Counted from the first letter of the stretch, positions 17,618-27,812 are shown. The stretch is 64,000 nucleotides of DNA from Paracoccaceae bacterium (GCA_020622085.1 JAHRYM010000001.1:430204-494203), one strand, 5' to 3'. Notes: generated by a model from the sequence alone, not told the origin. Program-made: numbers and translations.

Positions 17618-18799
17618 TCAGGTGGCGGGTGGCGGGGCCGCCGGCCCGGGTTCCTCGTCGACCGCCGGAACCCCCGGCGTGACTTCGCCGGACAGGAAAT
17701 TGGCAACCTTTTCCAGCCCGGGGATGTGTTCACACAGCACGCGGACCATCACCAGGATCGGCACGGCGACGATCATGCCCGCGATCGACCAGAGCCAGGC
17801 CCAGAGAGCGACCGCGATGAAGACGACAACCGTGTTCAGCTCCAGTCGCCGCGACAGGAAATAGGGGGTCACCAGCTGCCCCTCGACCAAGTTGATGGCG
17901 ACGTAGGTCAGGCCTACGACCGCGGGCCAGAGAAACCCATCCATGGTGACAAGCGCCACCGCCACCGACAGGCCGGCGGCCATGAAGGCCCCGATATAGG
18001 GGATGAAGTTGAACAGGCAGGCCAGCACCCCGAACAGGAACGGGGCCGGCATGTCCAGCGCCCAGAATGCAAGGCCGATCGCCACTCCGAGCCCCAGGTT
18101 GATCAGCGAGATGGTGCCCAGATAATTGCCGAGGCTTTCCTCGATTTCACGCAGGGCCTGATAGGCGGCGCGCTTTTCCTTCAATGTGTCAAAGCTTTGC
18201 ACGATCTTGAGGTAGAGAAGGTCGCCCGAGGTCAGCAGGAAGAACATCAGGATCAGAACGAAGGCAAACTGCCCGATCAGGCCCGGCGCCGCTGTTGCCA
18301 CCATTACCGCAAGATTGCTGTGCGAGGTCTCTTCGGTCTTGACGACACCGGGTTCGGTGCTGGTTCCTCCGGTGACGTCGTCGATCTTCGTGGCGACGTC
18401 TTCGAGCCCCTTGAAGCTGTCCTTCAGCTCCTGGAACTTCATCTCGAGTTTTCCAGTGATCGCCGGAGCATCCGATATCATCTGCCCGACCGGACTCATT
18501 GTCGACAGGATGACGCCCGCCATCAGCACGAGCAGCGCCAGCACGATCAGCGTCGCCGTTGCCCAGGACGGGATTCCCTTGCGTCCAAGGTGGCGGACCA
18601 GCGGTGAAAAAATGAAGAACAGCAGGAAGGCCATCGTCACCGGCATCAGGAAATCCCGCGCCAGCAGGATCGCGCCCAGCAGCAGCAGGAAGAAGCTTCC
18701 CATCGCTGGCCAGCCGGGTTTCACCGAAAGCCGCCGTGTTCCGGAAACCGGCAGATAGAACATCGCCTGCTTGCGCGGCCCTTGCGGGCTCTGTGCCAT
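17618..18799 (-). CDS. AI-2E family transporter (TqsA/PerM-like)
   Basis: 393 residues from ATG 18799, with GGGAG upstream. About eight membrane segments; the central soluble loop (residues ~110-170) contains TSTEPGVVKTEET; family motifs include FNFIPYIGAFMA and LVEGQLVTPYFLSRRLELNTVVVF. The C-terminal tail is Pro/Glu-rich. The family exports or releases small molecules, autoinducer-2 in the founding case; the substrate is not predictable. Neighbours give no functional hint. Confidence 0.9.
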   Translation of the reverse strand: MAQSPQGPRKQAMFYLPVSGTRRLSVKPGWPAMGSFFLLLLGAILLARDFLMPVTMAFLLFFIFSPLVRHLGRKGIPSWATATLIVLALLVLMAGVILSTMSPVGQMISDAPAITGKLEMKFQELKDSFKGLEDVATKIDDVTGGTSTEPGVVKTEETSHSNLAVMVATAAPGLIGQFAFVLILMFFLLTSGDLLYLKIVQSFDTLKEKRAAYQALREIEESLGNYLGTISLINLGLGVAIGLAFWALDMPAPFLFGVLACLFNFIPYIGAFMAAGLSVAVALVTMDGFLWPAVVGLTYVAINLVEGQLVTPYFLSRRLELNTVVVFIAVALWAWLWSIAGMIVAVPILVMVRVLCEHIPGLEKVANFLSGEVTPGVPAVDEEPGPAAPPPAT

Positions 18800-18904
18800 C
18801 TCTCGCTCCCCCGATACGGCTTTCTGCGCAGCGATAATGCGCAGAACCGGACAGAGTTGCATTGACGCTGAAAAATGGTGCCCCGTGTCGGAACAGCTCC
18901 CGTG

Positions 18905-19609
18905 TCAGAGCATCCGGATCGCGTCCTTGCTCACCGACAGGACATAGCCCTTGCGCGCCACGTTGCGCACCAGAAGCTCGGCCACCATCTGGTTGCCCAG
19001 CGCATCGCGCAGCCGCTTGATGCGCATGGCCCCTGCCGCTTCATCGCAGTCTGGCGCCGGTCTGCCCGAAATCACGCCCTCGATCTGTGCGCCCGACAGG
19101 ATCTCGTCGTCCATCCTGGCCTCGGCCAGGACCGAGAGGGTCTCGATCGCCGCTTCGGTCAGTTTGAATTCCATGTCGTTCAGCACCACGGCGTTCTGGC
19201 TGCGGCTGATCAGCAGCGAGCTGACCTGAATGCCTTGGCGCTGGATCGCGCTCATCCGGCGATTGAGCCCGACGATCGTGAGCAGGAAGACCAGCGCCGC
19301 GATCAGCAGCGCGGCCGCAAAGACCAGAAGCACGAAGATCACCATGCGGTAGCTGGCGAGAACCTCGGTAAAGGTAGTGCCGGACTGCGCAAGGATTTCA
19401 AGCAGGCGGATTTCACCCGCCTTGGTCAGTGCGTCATTCTCGACGAAGATGCGTTCGACACGCGCGTTGAAGGCGTTGGCGTCGGGCAGCGTCAGGAACA
19501 GAAGCACCGCCGCCGCAAGAAGGATGACGACAATCGCCACGATGCCAAGCGTGACGATGCGGTTTCCCGAACGCAGCGCCTCAGTAGCGGAGGAAAAAGG
19601 ATCCGGCAC
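18905..19609 (-). CDS. membrane-anchored OmpR-type winged-helix protein
   Basis: 234 residues from GTG 19609, chosen for the AGAGG ribosome site; TTG 19627 would add six residues. Two membrane segments (about residues 19-43 and 88-112) bracket a ~45-residue periplasmic loop. The C-terminal ~85 residues resemble an OmpR/PhoB effector domain: FKLTEAAIETLSVL, AMRIKRLRDALG, VRNVARKGYVL. No receiver or kinase domain is present. It may regulate transcription from the membrane in a ToxR/CadC-like way but with the DNA-binding domain at the C-terminus. It overlaps the preceding gene by 29 bases. Confidence 0.72.
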   Translation of the reverse strand: MPDPFSSATEALRSGNRIVTLGIVAIVVILLAAAVLLFLTLPDANAFNARVERIFVENDALTKAGEIRLLEILAQSGTTFTEVLASYRMVIFVLLVFAAALLIAALVFLLTIVGLNRRMSAIQRQGIQVSSLLISRSQNAVVLNDMEFKLTEAAIETLSVLAEARMDDEILSGAQIEGVISGRPAPDCDEAAGAMRIKRLRDALGNQMVAELLVRNVARKGYVLSVSKDAIRML

Positions 19610-19883
19610 TGGCTTTCCTCTGGTCAAGTCCCTCTGGCCCGAAGATGGACAGGATGTTCAGAAGCGTCCATCCCCCGCCTGCCAGACGCGGTGCAAGCGC
19701 CTCGACCGCCGCGGCCCGGCTGTCGCAGGCCGCGTCGGGAAGGGCCGCCACGCCGTAATGCAGCCGCAGGGGTGATTCCTGCTTGGCCTTGTAATCGGCA
19801 TAGCATTCCGCCTGTGCCGCCCCGGCGGCCAGGGCCAGTGCGGCGGCCACAAGAAGGGGTGCGAGGATTAGGGTGCGTATCAT
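19581..19883 (-). CDS. small exported protein conserved in Rhodobacteraceae
   Basis: 100 residues: a signal peptide (MIRTLILAPLLVAAALALAAG, cut near AQA-EC), then a short Cys-containing domain with ECYADYKAK, LRLHYGV and GWTLLNILSIFGPEGLDQRK, ending FFLRY. I recognise the pattern from Rhodobacteraceae hypothetical proteins, but the function is unknown. Its 3' end overlaps the membrane winged-helix gene, so the two are likely co-transcribed and possibly functionally linked. Confidence 0.75.
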   Translation of the reverse strand: MIRTLILAPLLVAAALALAAGAAQAECYADYKAKQESPLRLHYGVAALPDAACDSRAAAVEALAPRLAGGGWTLLNILSIFGPEGLDQRKASAGSFFLRY

Positions 19884-20050
19884 GCCGCAACCCTGCGCGC
19901 GAGGCCGCCGATAGGCAATATCAAAGGCGGGTTCCGGCCCATGTTATCCGATAGCCGGACCGCGTTATTGCGTTCGCACAGCCACGGTCGCAACAGTCGC
20001 GCATGAGGCGGGCCGCCTGCTCTGGCCCCGAACCGACAAAGGAAATCGCC

Positions 20051-20542
20051 ATGAAAAGCCGCTTGATCGCTGCCGTGACCGCTGCCGCCGTCGCGCTGGG
20101 CGGGTTGGCCGCAACCCCTGCCGACGCCTGGAGCAAGCGTGAACAGGACGCCTTGAAGATCATCCTGGGCGCTGCTGCCGTCGGCGTCATCATCAACCAG
20201 CTGGACAAGCAGGACCGAAATGACCGTGCCCGGCGCGCGCCGGTCCATGACGCCCCGTTTGGCTATGACGACGGATATTACCGCGACCGGGGCGACTGGC
20301 GCCGCCATGATGACCGGCAGGTTCGTCGCAGCCATCGCGTGCCCGAAGAATGCGTCTACGACATCCGCACATCGAACGGCCGGCGGGATGTGGTTTCGGC
20401 CAGTTGCATGCGGCAGTTCGGGTTGTCGCGCGGCCTGCCCCGCGAATGCGCCTTCGAGATCCGCACGCGCAAGGGCAACACACCCGTCTATGGCCCGAAC
20501 TGTCTTGAAAGCCACGGCTGGCGGGTTGCCGGCCGCCGCTGA
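20051..20542 (+). CDS. secreted basic protein, Rhodobacteraceae-type hypothetical
   Basis: 163 residues from ATG 20051 with AAAGGAAA upstream. A signal peptide ends near TPADA-W; next a hydrophobic stretch IILGAAAVGVIINQL; then an Asp/Arg/Tyr-rich linker; then two similar half-repeats, PEECVYDIRTSNG...CMRQFG and PRECAFEIRTRKG...CLESHG, each with two Cys. The duplicated Cys pattern suggests a small periplasmic disulfide-bonded domain. No function is known to me. Confidence 0.75.
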   Translation: MKSRLIAAVTAAAVALGGLAATPADAWSKREQDALKIILGAAAVGVIINQLDKQDRNDRARRAPVHDAPFGYDDGYYRDRGDWRRHDDRQVRRSHRVPEECVYDIRTSNGRRDVVSASCMRQFGLSRGLPRECAFEIRTRKGNTPVYGPNCLESHGWRVAGRR

Positions 20543-20682
20543 TGGCGCCGGACCTGGCGGGTGGGGCGGCGGTTTCGGCCCTGTTGCCCTGTTTCACGTG
20601 GCGGGCATCGGTTTGCCCGCCCCAGCGTCGCTGGCGGTGACGAATCCTTGCAATCCTCATGGCGGCTGGCGAAGAAGCCGCC

Positions 20683-21306
20683 ATGACCGGCCTTCCCGAT
20701 TTCAGTTTTGAAGCAGCCGCCCTTGCGCGTGGCCTGACCCGTATCTGCGGGGTGGACGAAGCGGGGCGTGGCCCGCTTTGCGGCCCGGTTGTCGCCGCCG
20801 CCGTGACGCTGGTGCCGGGCGCGATCCCCGAAGGCCTTGATGACAGCAAGAAGCTGACCGCGAAACGCCGCGAGGCGCTGTTCGACCGGATCCGCCTGTC
20901 CGCCGATGTCGGCATCGGCATTGCCTCGGTCGAAGAGGTCGACCGACTGAACATCCTGCGTGCCAGCCACGTCGCCATGACCCGCGCCATCGCGGCGCTG
21001 GGCCGGACGGCCGATCACGTTCTGATCGACGGCAACCTGATCCCGCGGGGGCTTTCCGTTTCCGCCGAAGCGATAGTGAAGGGCGACGCACGATCACTGT
21101 CCATTTCAGCCGCGTCGATCATCGCCAAGGTGACGCGCGACCGGATCATGGTGGATTTGGCGCAACAGCACCCCGGCTACGGCTGGGAACGCAATGCCGG
21201 ATACGGAACCAAAGATCATCTGGAGGCGCTTCGAAATCTTGGTGTGACCCCACACCATAGGCGTTCGTTCAAACCCATCCACAACATCTTGTATCAAGAT
21301 AATTAG
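20683..21306 (+). CDS. rnhB: ribonuclease HII
   Basis: 207 residues from ATG 20683 (preceded by GAAGAAG); ATG 20659 would add eight residues without a good ribosome site. Removes ribonucleotides from DNA and RNA primers from hybrids. Catalytic motif GVDEAGRGPLCGP near residue 17, DDSKKL, KGDARSLSISAASIIAKVTRD and the C-terminal HHRRSFKP are all present. It sits directly upstream of ccrM, the arrangement also known in other Alphaproteobacteria. Confidence 0.96.
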   Translation: MTGLPDFSFEAAALARGLTRICGVDEAGRGPLCGPVVAAAVTLVPGAIPEGLDDSKKLTAKRREALFDRIRLSADVGIGIASVEEVDRLNILRASHVAMTRAIAALGRTADHVLIDGNLIPRGLSVSAEAIVKGDARSLSISAASIIAKVTRDRIMVDLAQQHPGYGWERNAGYGTKDHLEALRNLGVTPHHRRSFKPIHNILYQDN

Positions 21307-21431
21307 ATAACCCATTGATTCAAAAAAGAATTTGACGGCGAATCGCTCCTGAATCATCCTTGGCCACAACAAGACCGGTCCGATGACAGCCGCCGACGAC
21401 CTGCGGTGCGGCACCGAAGATGAGGCAGTGA
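21307..21431 (+). promoter_or_regulatory. ccrM upstream region with three GANTC sites
   Basis: GANTC occurs at 21317-21321 (GATTC), 21340-21344 (GAATC) and 21351-21355 (GAATC), three within 39 bases of the 125-base rnhB-ccrM gap. The gap is AT-rich for this genome and has a TTGACG hexamer at 21332. In Caulobacter, ccrM transcription is cell-cycle controlled and its promoter region contains GANTC sites methylated by its own product; the same feedback is inferred here. Confidence 0.6.
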
Positions 21432-22535
<1,104 letters not shown>

Positions 22536-22575
22536 TTACCGCCGGTGTCTGTGGCCTTGGCCACGGCACTAACTT

Positions 22576-22611
22576 GCCCCGCCGGGTCCACACCCCCCGG
22601 CGGGGCTTTTT
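22576..22611 (+). terminator. intrinsic terminator after ccrM
   Basis: An 11-bp GC-rich stem (22576-22586, GCCCCGCCGGG, with 22596-22606) around a 9-base loop is followed by five T (22607-22611). It lies 41 bases after the ccrM stop, with the convergent cardiolipin synthase gene beyond. Confidence 0.9.
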
Positions 22612-22646
22612 CGTCTGCGGGGTGGGTCATGCCGTTCGGATCGGCG

Positions 22647-24080
22647 CTACAGGATCGGCGCCAGCAGCCGTGCGAAATGTGCCCCCATCCGCAATAGCCG
22701 TGGCTGGCGGCTCAGCGGAATTTCCAGCAGGTCGGCTTCGGCGAAGTCCTCGATCAGCATGGCGGCCACTTCATCGGCGAAGCCTTTGCCGATGGCGACA
22801 AGCGTGATTTCGAAGTTGAGCCGGCAGGAGCGGTTATCAAGGTTGATCGAGCCCACCGAGGCGATGTCGTCATCGACCAGCAGCACCTTCTGGTGCATGA
22901 ACCCATCGCGATACTGGTAGATCTTCACACCTGCCTCCCGCACGATCTCGAAATGCGGAAAGGCCGCAAGCCAGACCGTCAGGTGATCGGGCCGGGCGGG
23001 CACGAGAATGCGCACATCCACACCGCGCAGCGCGGCAAGTTTGAGGGAGGTCAGGATATCGGTATCGGGCACGAAATAGGGCGAGGCGATCCAGAGCCTT
23101 TCCCGGGCGGCGCCGATGGCATTGCAGAAATAAAGGCTGCCACTTTCGATCGGGTCGGCGGGCCCCGGTGCCACGACCACCGCATCGGTATCGCCGTCGA
23201 TGTCGCGGGGATCCCAGTTCAGGTCAAGCGGCCAGTCGGTCGCCCATAGCCAGTCTTCGGCAAAGGCCAGCTGGATTTCCGCCACCACCGGCCCGGTGAC
23301 CTGAAGATGGGTGTCGCGCCAGGGGATGAAGCGGGGGTTGCGCGACATGTATTCGTCGCCCACGTTCAGTCCGCCGACAAAACCCATGTCGCCATCCACG
23401 ACCATGATCTTGCGGTGATTGCGGAAGTTGAACTGGAACCAGCTTCCCAGTCGCCGGTTGGCGTTGAATTCCACGACCTCGATCCTTGCTGCCTGGAGTA
23501 TCCGGATGTAGTCGCGGTTCAGCCAGTTGCTGCCGACGCCATCGTAAAGGATCTTGACGGTGACGCCGCGCGCCGCCGCCGCTGTCAGCCGGTCGCGGAG
23601 CGCCCGGCCGATGGCGTCGTCGCGGATGATATAGAAGGCCAGAAGGATGTAGCGCCCGGCCCGGTCGATGGCGTTGAAGATCGCCTCGAATGTCCGGTCG
23701 CCGTTGATCAGCAGCTCGCAGCGGTTGCCGCCCAGAAGCGGCACGCCGGCAAGCATTTCGAAGGCCCGGACACGACTCTGGTCGATGCTGGGGTCATGGC
23801 GGGTGGCGGGTTTGTTGAGGCGCCGTTCCTCCCAGATCGCGCGGGCGGCGCCGCGCAGTTCGCGCCGGCGCGTGACCTTTGACGGGAAGCGGCTCTTGCC
23901 GAGGACGATGAATGCCGGAATTGCCAGGAAGGGGGCGGCGGCAAGGAAGATCACCCAGCCCATCGCACCTTGTGCGGTGCGCGACTGCTGAAGCGAGACA
24001 TAGGCAAGGTATGCCGCCAGCACATAATGGCCAACAACCAACAGAAGCAGCATGTCCTGCCAGAAGCCCAATAGCTGCAC
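22647..24080 (-). CDS. cls: cardiolipin synthase, phospholipase D type
   Basis: 477 residues from GTG 24080, chosen because CGGAGGG lies about seven bases upstream; ATG 24113 would add eleven. Two N-terminal membrane helices are followed by two PLD domains with HKD motifs: NHRKIMVVDGDMGFVGG and MHQKVLLVDDDIASVGS-INLDNRS. It condenses phosphatidylglycerol, or PG with another phospholipid, into cardiolipin at the inner membrane. It stands alone, convergent with ccrM. Confidence 0.93.
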   Translation of the reverse strand: MQLLGFWQDMLLLLVVGHYVLAAYLAYVSLQQSRTAQGAMGWVIFLAAAPFLAIPAFIVLGKSRFPSKVTRRRELRGAARAIWEERRLNKPATRHDPSIDQSRVRAFEMLAGVPLLGGNRCELLINGDRTFEAIFNAIDRAGRYILLAFYIIRDDAIGRALRDRLTAAAARGVTVKILYDGVGSNWLNRDYIRILQAARIEVVEFNANRRLGSWFQFNFRNHRKIMVVDGDMGFVGGLNVGDEYMSRNPRFIPWRDTHLQVTGPVVAEIQLAFAEDWLWATDWPLDLNWDPRDIDGDTDAVVVAPGPADPIESGSLYFCNAIGAARERLWIASPYFVPDTDILTSLKLAALRGVDVRILVPARPDHLTVWLAAFPHFEIVREAGVKIYQYRDGFMHQKVLLVDDDIASVGSINLDNRSCRLNFEITLVAIGKGFADEVAAMLIEDFAEADLLEIPLSRQPRLLRMGAHFARLLAPIL

Positions 24081-24164
24081 AGCGACCCTCCGGGTTTCCG
24101 ACCTCCGGCGCATCCGAGCCCCGCCTTGGGGGATGATACCGTGGTTCTGCCTCTGCGCCAGCCC

Positions 24165-25313
24165 TCAGTCCGATCCGCGCGGGTGCGGCAGCGTTCCGCG
24201 ATTGTAGCCGGACCAATCGGTGATGTCGGGGTAGAACCGCCGCCGCCAGGCCCTGACGCGCGGGTTCATCGCCCGTCGCCAGAGCGGCGGGATCAGGGCC
24301 AGAACCCCCATTGTCGGGTAGCCATGCGGCAGTTGCGGTGCGACATCGGCCTCATGGGCCTGCAAGAGCGGGAAGCGGCGGTCGGGCTTGTAGTGATGGT
24401 CGGAATGGCGTTGCAGGTTGATCAGGAGCCAGTTCGACGCCCGGTGGGATGCGTTCCAGCTGTGGCGCGGCAGGACATGTTCATACCGGCCTTCGCCCAG
24501 GTGGCGCCGCGTCAGGCCGTAGTGTTCGATGTAGTTCACCAGTTCAAGCTGCCAGATCGCCACCAGTGCCTGCCACAGGAACAGCGCGACACCCAGCCAG
24601 CCGCCAAAAGCGAAGGCGGCGCAGATCATCAGGGCCTGAAGCGCGCCGTAGCGCCAGAACGGATTTGTCGGATGCCACACCGGGCGACCGGCGCGGGCCA
24701 GCATTGCGCGTTCGGCCCGCCAGGCAGAGCCCGGACAACTGGACAGCACCCGCAGGAAGAACCGGTGGAATCCTTCATTGTAGCGTGCCGAAACCGCGTC
24801 GCGGGACGTGCCGACATGGCGATGGTGCACCAGCAGGTGTTCCGACCGGAAATGGCTGTAGAGAACCGATGCCAGCAGGATGTCGCCCAGCCAGCGTTCG
24901 CCCCGGTTCCTCTGGTGCAAAAGCTCGTGCGCATGGACGATCCCCACCGCCCCCGCGATGACGCCGATGCCGAAGAACAGCGCGACCAGTTCCCAGGCCG
25001 CAAGCGGCGAAACCCGCGTGACATACCAGATCGCGCCGAACTGGATCGAAAGCTGGATCGGCGCCCAGATCAGCGTGATCAGCCGATACCAGAACAGGTC
25101 TTTCTCGGCGGTCTGCGGGTCGGCGCTGTCGGAGTTCAGGCCCAGCAGATAGTCGAGGATATCGAACAGACCCCATGTGAACAGCGGCAATAGAAAGACC
25201 GCCCAGCCCCCCTTGACGATGCCGGCCCAGGCTAGGGGCACCGTCAGCAACGACAGCCAGAACGGCAGGGCATGGCGCAGGTTCCGGACTTCGGACGGGG
25301 GCAGGATGCGCAT
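24165..25313 (-). CDS. alkB: AlkB-like membrane di-iron alkane monooxygenase / fatty acid desaturase superfamily
   Basis: 382 residues with about six membrane helices. Histidine boxes: HAHELLHQ, EHLLVHHRHVGT and LQRHSDHHYKP, plus the AlkB-type NYIEHYGL. This pattern is that of integral-membrane alkane 1-monooxygenases, which hydroxylate terminal CH3 groups using rubredoxin. The second box normally reads EHxxGHH; here Gly is Val. No rubredoxin gene is adjacent, so the substrate may be a non-alkane lipid or terpenoid. Confidence 0.82.
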   Translation of the reverse strand: MRILPPSEVRNLRHALPFWLSLLTVPLAWAGIVKGGWAVFLLPLFTWGLFDILDYLLGLNSDSADPQTAEKDLFWYRLITLIWAPIQLSIQFGAIWYVTRVSPLAAWELVALFFGIGVIAGAVGIVHAHELLHQRNRGERWLGDILLASVLYSHFRSEHLLVHHRHVGTSRDAVSARYNEGFHRFFLRVLSSCPGSAWRAERAMLARAGRPVWHPTNPFWRYGALQALMICAAFAFGGWLGVALFLWQALVAIWQLELVNYIEHYGLTRRHLGEGRYEHVLPRHSWNASHRASNWLLINLQRHSDHHYKPDRRFPLLQAHEADVAPQLPHGYPTMGVLALIPPLWRRAMNPRVRAWRRRFYPDITDWSGYNRGTLPHPRGSD

Positions 25314-25417
25314 CAGGCCGCTCCGGGGAAGGGTTGCGCAGGCAACGGGTTGCGTCGGGACACCAAGCTAGCACCGGACGACAGCGCCCGCCAAGCGCGC
25401 GCTGTGTCGCAACCCGG

Positions 25418-26509
25418 TCATGGCGTGTCAGGCAGAAGGAACCGCGCCGCGTCATGGACCTTGCGCATCAGCGTCGGCAGATCGGCGGGGCGGAAGCTGT
25501 CGTGAAGGACGAAATGCCCCCGGGTGGGTCTGGCCTGCAGCGGCACGCGGGCGACCGTGACGGTCAGGGTCAGGTGAAAATGCGTGAATGTGTGCCGGAT
25601 CGTGACGGGCGCCTCCTGCCAGACGGCCTGAATGGGTGGCACAGGGGGGGCCGCCGGATCGGGCGACATTGCCCATCCGGCGCCGGGCCAGCCCAGCATT
25701 CCGCCCAGGAGCCCCCTGCCGGGCCGTCGTTCCAGCAGCATCGCGCCGTCGTCGCGCCGGACGACATAGGCGATGCCCTCACGTTCCGGTCTTGCGGCTT
25801 TCGGTGCCTTGCGCGGCAGGTCGGCGGCAATGCCAGCGGCCTGCGCCGCGCAGAAGTGCCGCAGCGGGCAGATCCCGCAGGCGGGATTGCGTGGCGTGCA
25901 GATCGTGGCGCCCAGATCCATCATCGCCTGCGCATGGTCGCCGGGGCGCGCGTCGGGCGTCAGCCGCGCGGCCAGCGCAGTCAGTTCGGGTTTTGCGGCG
26001 GGCAGGGGTGTTTCCACCGCGAAAAGCCGCGACACGACCCGCTCCACATTGCCGTCGACCACCACCGCCGCCTCGTCATGGGCAATGGCCGCGATGGCGG
26101 CGGCGGTGTAGGGGCCGATGCCCGGCAGGGCCAGCAGGCCATCGCGTGTTGCCGGGAAACGTCCGCCGTGGTCCGCGACCACCGTGCGGGCGCATTTCAG
26201 CAGGTTCCGGGCGCGGGCATAATATCCAAGCCCGGCCCATTCGGCCATTACATCGGCATCCGCTGCCGCTGCCAGATCGGCCACGGTCGGCCAGCGCTCG
26301 GTGAAGCGCCGGAAGTAGTCGCGCACCGCCGCAACGGTCGTCTGTTGCAGCATCACTTCGGACAGCCAGATGCGGTAGGGGTCGGGGCGCACCCCGTCCT
26401 GCCGCTCGGTCGGGCCGATGCGCCAGGGCATCACCCTGGCCGAGCGGTCATACCATTGCAGAAGCGCCGCCGGGATCGGGGCGATAGGCGGATCGGGGTC
26501 GTCACGCAA
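25418..26509 (-). CDS. mutY: A/G-specific adenine glycosylase MutY
   Basis: 363 residues from TTG 26509 (MRDDPDPPIAP), with GGAG upstream; no ATG fits the family start. Removes adenine mispaired with 8-oxoguanine. Helix-hairpin-helix LPGIGPYTAAAI, catalytic Asp in VVDGNVERV, the 4Fe-4S ligands C-x6-C-x2-C-x5-C in CTPRNPACGICPLRHFC, and a C-terminal NUDIX-like recognition domain (RRPGRGLLGGMLGWPG, FTHFHLTL). Divergent from the DUF721 gene. Confidence 0.95.
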   Translation of the reverse strand: MRDDPDPPIAPIPAALLQWYDRSARVMPWRIGPTERQDGVRPDPYRIWLSEVMLQQTTVAAVRDYFRRFTERWPTVADLAAAADADVMAEWAGLGYYARARNLLKCARTVVADHGGRFPATRDGLLALPGIGPYTAAAIAAIAHDEAAVVVDGNVERVVSRLFAVETPLPAAKPELTALAARLTPDARPGDHAQAMMDLGATICTPRNPACGICPLRHFCAAQAAGIAADLPRKAPKAARPEREGIAYVVRRDDGAMLLERRPGRGLLGGMLGWPGAGWAMSPDPAAPPVPPIQAVWQEAPVTIRHTFTHFHLTLTVTVARVPLQARPTRGHFVLHDSFRPADLPTLMRKVHDAARFLLPDTP

Positions 26510-26600
26510 TCTTTATGGCTCCGCTTGGGCTGGGCGATATGGGCAAGTGCCGGTTCCTTACGTAGGATATGCGTGGACGCACAAAAGGACAGCCCGCCCG

Positions 26601-27155
26601 ATGAGTGATGCAGCCCATTCGACAAGACGCCGGCTGCGCGGGTTCGAGCCGACGGGATCGCTCTTGCGCGACCGGATCCGCACGGCGGGTGAAACGCGCG
26701 GCTTTGCCGTGTCACGGTTGCTGACGCATTGGGCCGAGGTAGTCGGCCCCGACACGGCCGCCATCTGCCGGCCCGTCAAGATCGGCTATGGCAAGGGCGG
26801 TCTTGGCGCCACGCTCACCCTGCTGACGACGGGAGCGCAGGCGCCGCTTTTGCAGATGCAGCTTCCGGCGATCCGCGAACGGGTCAATGCCTGCTACGGC
26901 TACAATGCCATTTCGCGGGTGACCATCACCCAGACCGCGCCTTCGGGCTTTTCCGAAGGGCAGGCGGCCTTTGCCCCAGCGCCCCGCAAGGCGCCGCAGG
27001 CCCCGCCTCCCGAGGTTCAGCGCAAGGCCAGCGAAGCGGCCGGCGTCATCACTGATGGCGACCTGCGCGCGGCGCTTGAAGCCCTGGCGAAAAACGTCTT
27101 ATCTCGGACCGGACGAACGGGCCGGGAACCTTCCGACCCCAAACAGAAAGGCTGA
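26601..27155 (+). CDS. DUF721 / DciA-related protein
   Basis: 184 residues from ATG 26601. The N-terminal ~110 residues are DUF721 (LLTHWAEVVGPDTAAICRP, LTLLTTGAQAPLLQMQLPAIRERVN, CYGYNAISRVTI). The C-terminal tail is Pro/Ala-rich with a helical end. The family includes DciA, a loader or partner of the replicative helicase in many bacteria; whether this divergent alphaproteobacterial form does that is not shown. It is three bases upstream of the DsbA-like gene and divergent from mutY. Confidence 0.85.
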   Translation: MSDAAHSTRRRLRGFEPTGSLLRDRIRTAGETRGFAVSRLLTHWAEVVGPDTAAICRPVKIGYGKGGLGATLTLLTTGAQAPLLQMQLPAIRERVNACYGYNAISRVTITQTAPSGFSEGQAAFAPAPRKAPQAPPPEVQRKASEAAGVITDGDLRAALEALAKNVLSRTGRTGREPSDPKQKG

Positions 27156-27158
27156 CGA

Positions 27159-27809
27159 ATGCTCTGGAAGCTGACCCTTGCCGCCGCGCTGACCCTGACC
27201 GCGCTGGGCCTGACCCCGCAGCCGCTGCGCGCCGAAGACACGGCCAGCACCCAGACGCCGGTAACTGCGCCCGCCGAAATCAAGGTTCCCGACATGGTGC
27301 TGGGCAAGGAAGACGCGCCGCTGACGGTGACGGAATATGCTTCCTACACCTGCCCGCATTGCGCCAATTTCCACGATACCGTGTTTGAAAAGTTCAAGGC
27401 GAACTACATCGACACCGGCAAGGTCCGCTTCGTCTACCGCGAGGTCTATTTCGACAAGTATGGCCTGTGGGCCGCGATGGTCGCGCGCTGCGGCGGTGAC
27501 ATGCGCTATTTCGGGATTTCCGACATCCTCTATTCGACCCAGCGCGACTGGCTGGCCTCGGGCAATGACGCGGGCATCGCGGACGCGCTGCGCAAGGTCG
27601 GCCTGACGGCAGGGCTGGACAAGGCGCAGCTTGACGCCTGCATGAACGATGGCGCCACCGCGCAGGCGATGGTCACGACCTATCAGGCCAATGCGACCGC
27701 CGACAAGATCGAGGGCACGCCGAGCTTCATCATCAACGGCAAGCTTTATTCCGGCGAGATGACCTACGAGGACTTCGCCAAGATCGTCGACGAACAGTTG
27801 AAGGGCTGA
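27159..27809 (+). CDS. DsbA family thiol-disulfide oxidoreductase
   Basis: 216 residues: a signal peptide (MLWKLTLAAALTLTALGL, cut near LRA-ED), a thioredoxin fold with active-site CPHC in YASYTCPHCANFH, an inserted helical domain and the cis-Pro loop EGTPSFIING. A periplasmic oxidant or reductant of protein thiols, DsbA/ScoA-like. It follows DUF721 with a 3-base gap and precedes the CoA transferase by three bases, so all three are likely one transcript. Confidence 0.92.
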   Translation: MLWKLTLAAALTLTALGLTPQPLRAEDTASTQTPVTAPAEIKVPDMVLGKEDAPLTVTEYASYTCPHCANFHDTVFEKFKANYIDTGKVRFVYREVYFDKYGLWAAMVARCGGDMRYFGISDILYSTQRDWLASGNDAGIADALRKVGLTAGLDKAQLDACMNDGATAQAMVTTYQANATADKIEGTPSFIINGKLYSGEMTYEDFAKIVDEQLKG

Positions 27810-27812
27810 GCC

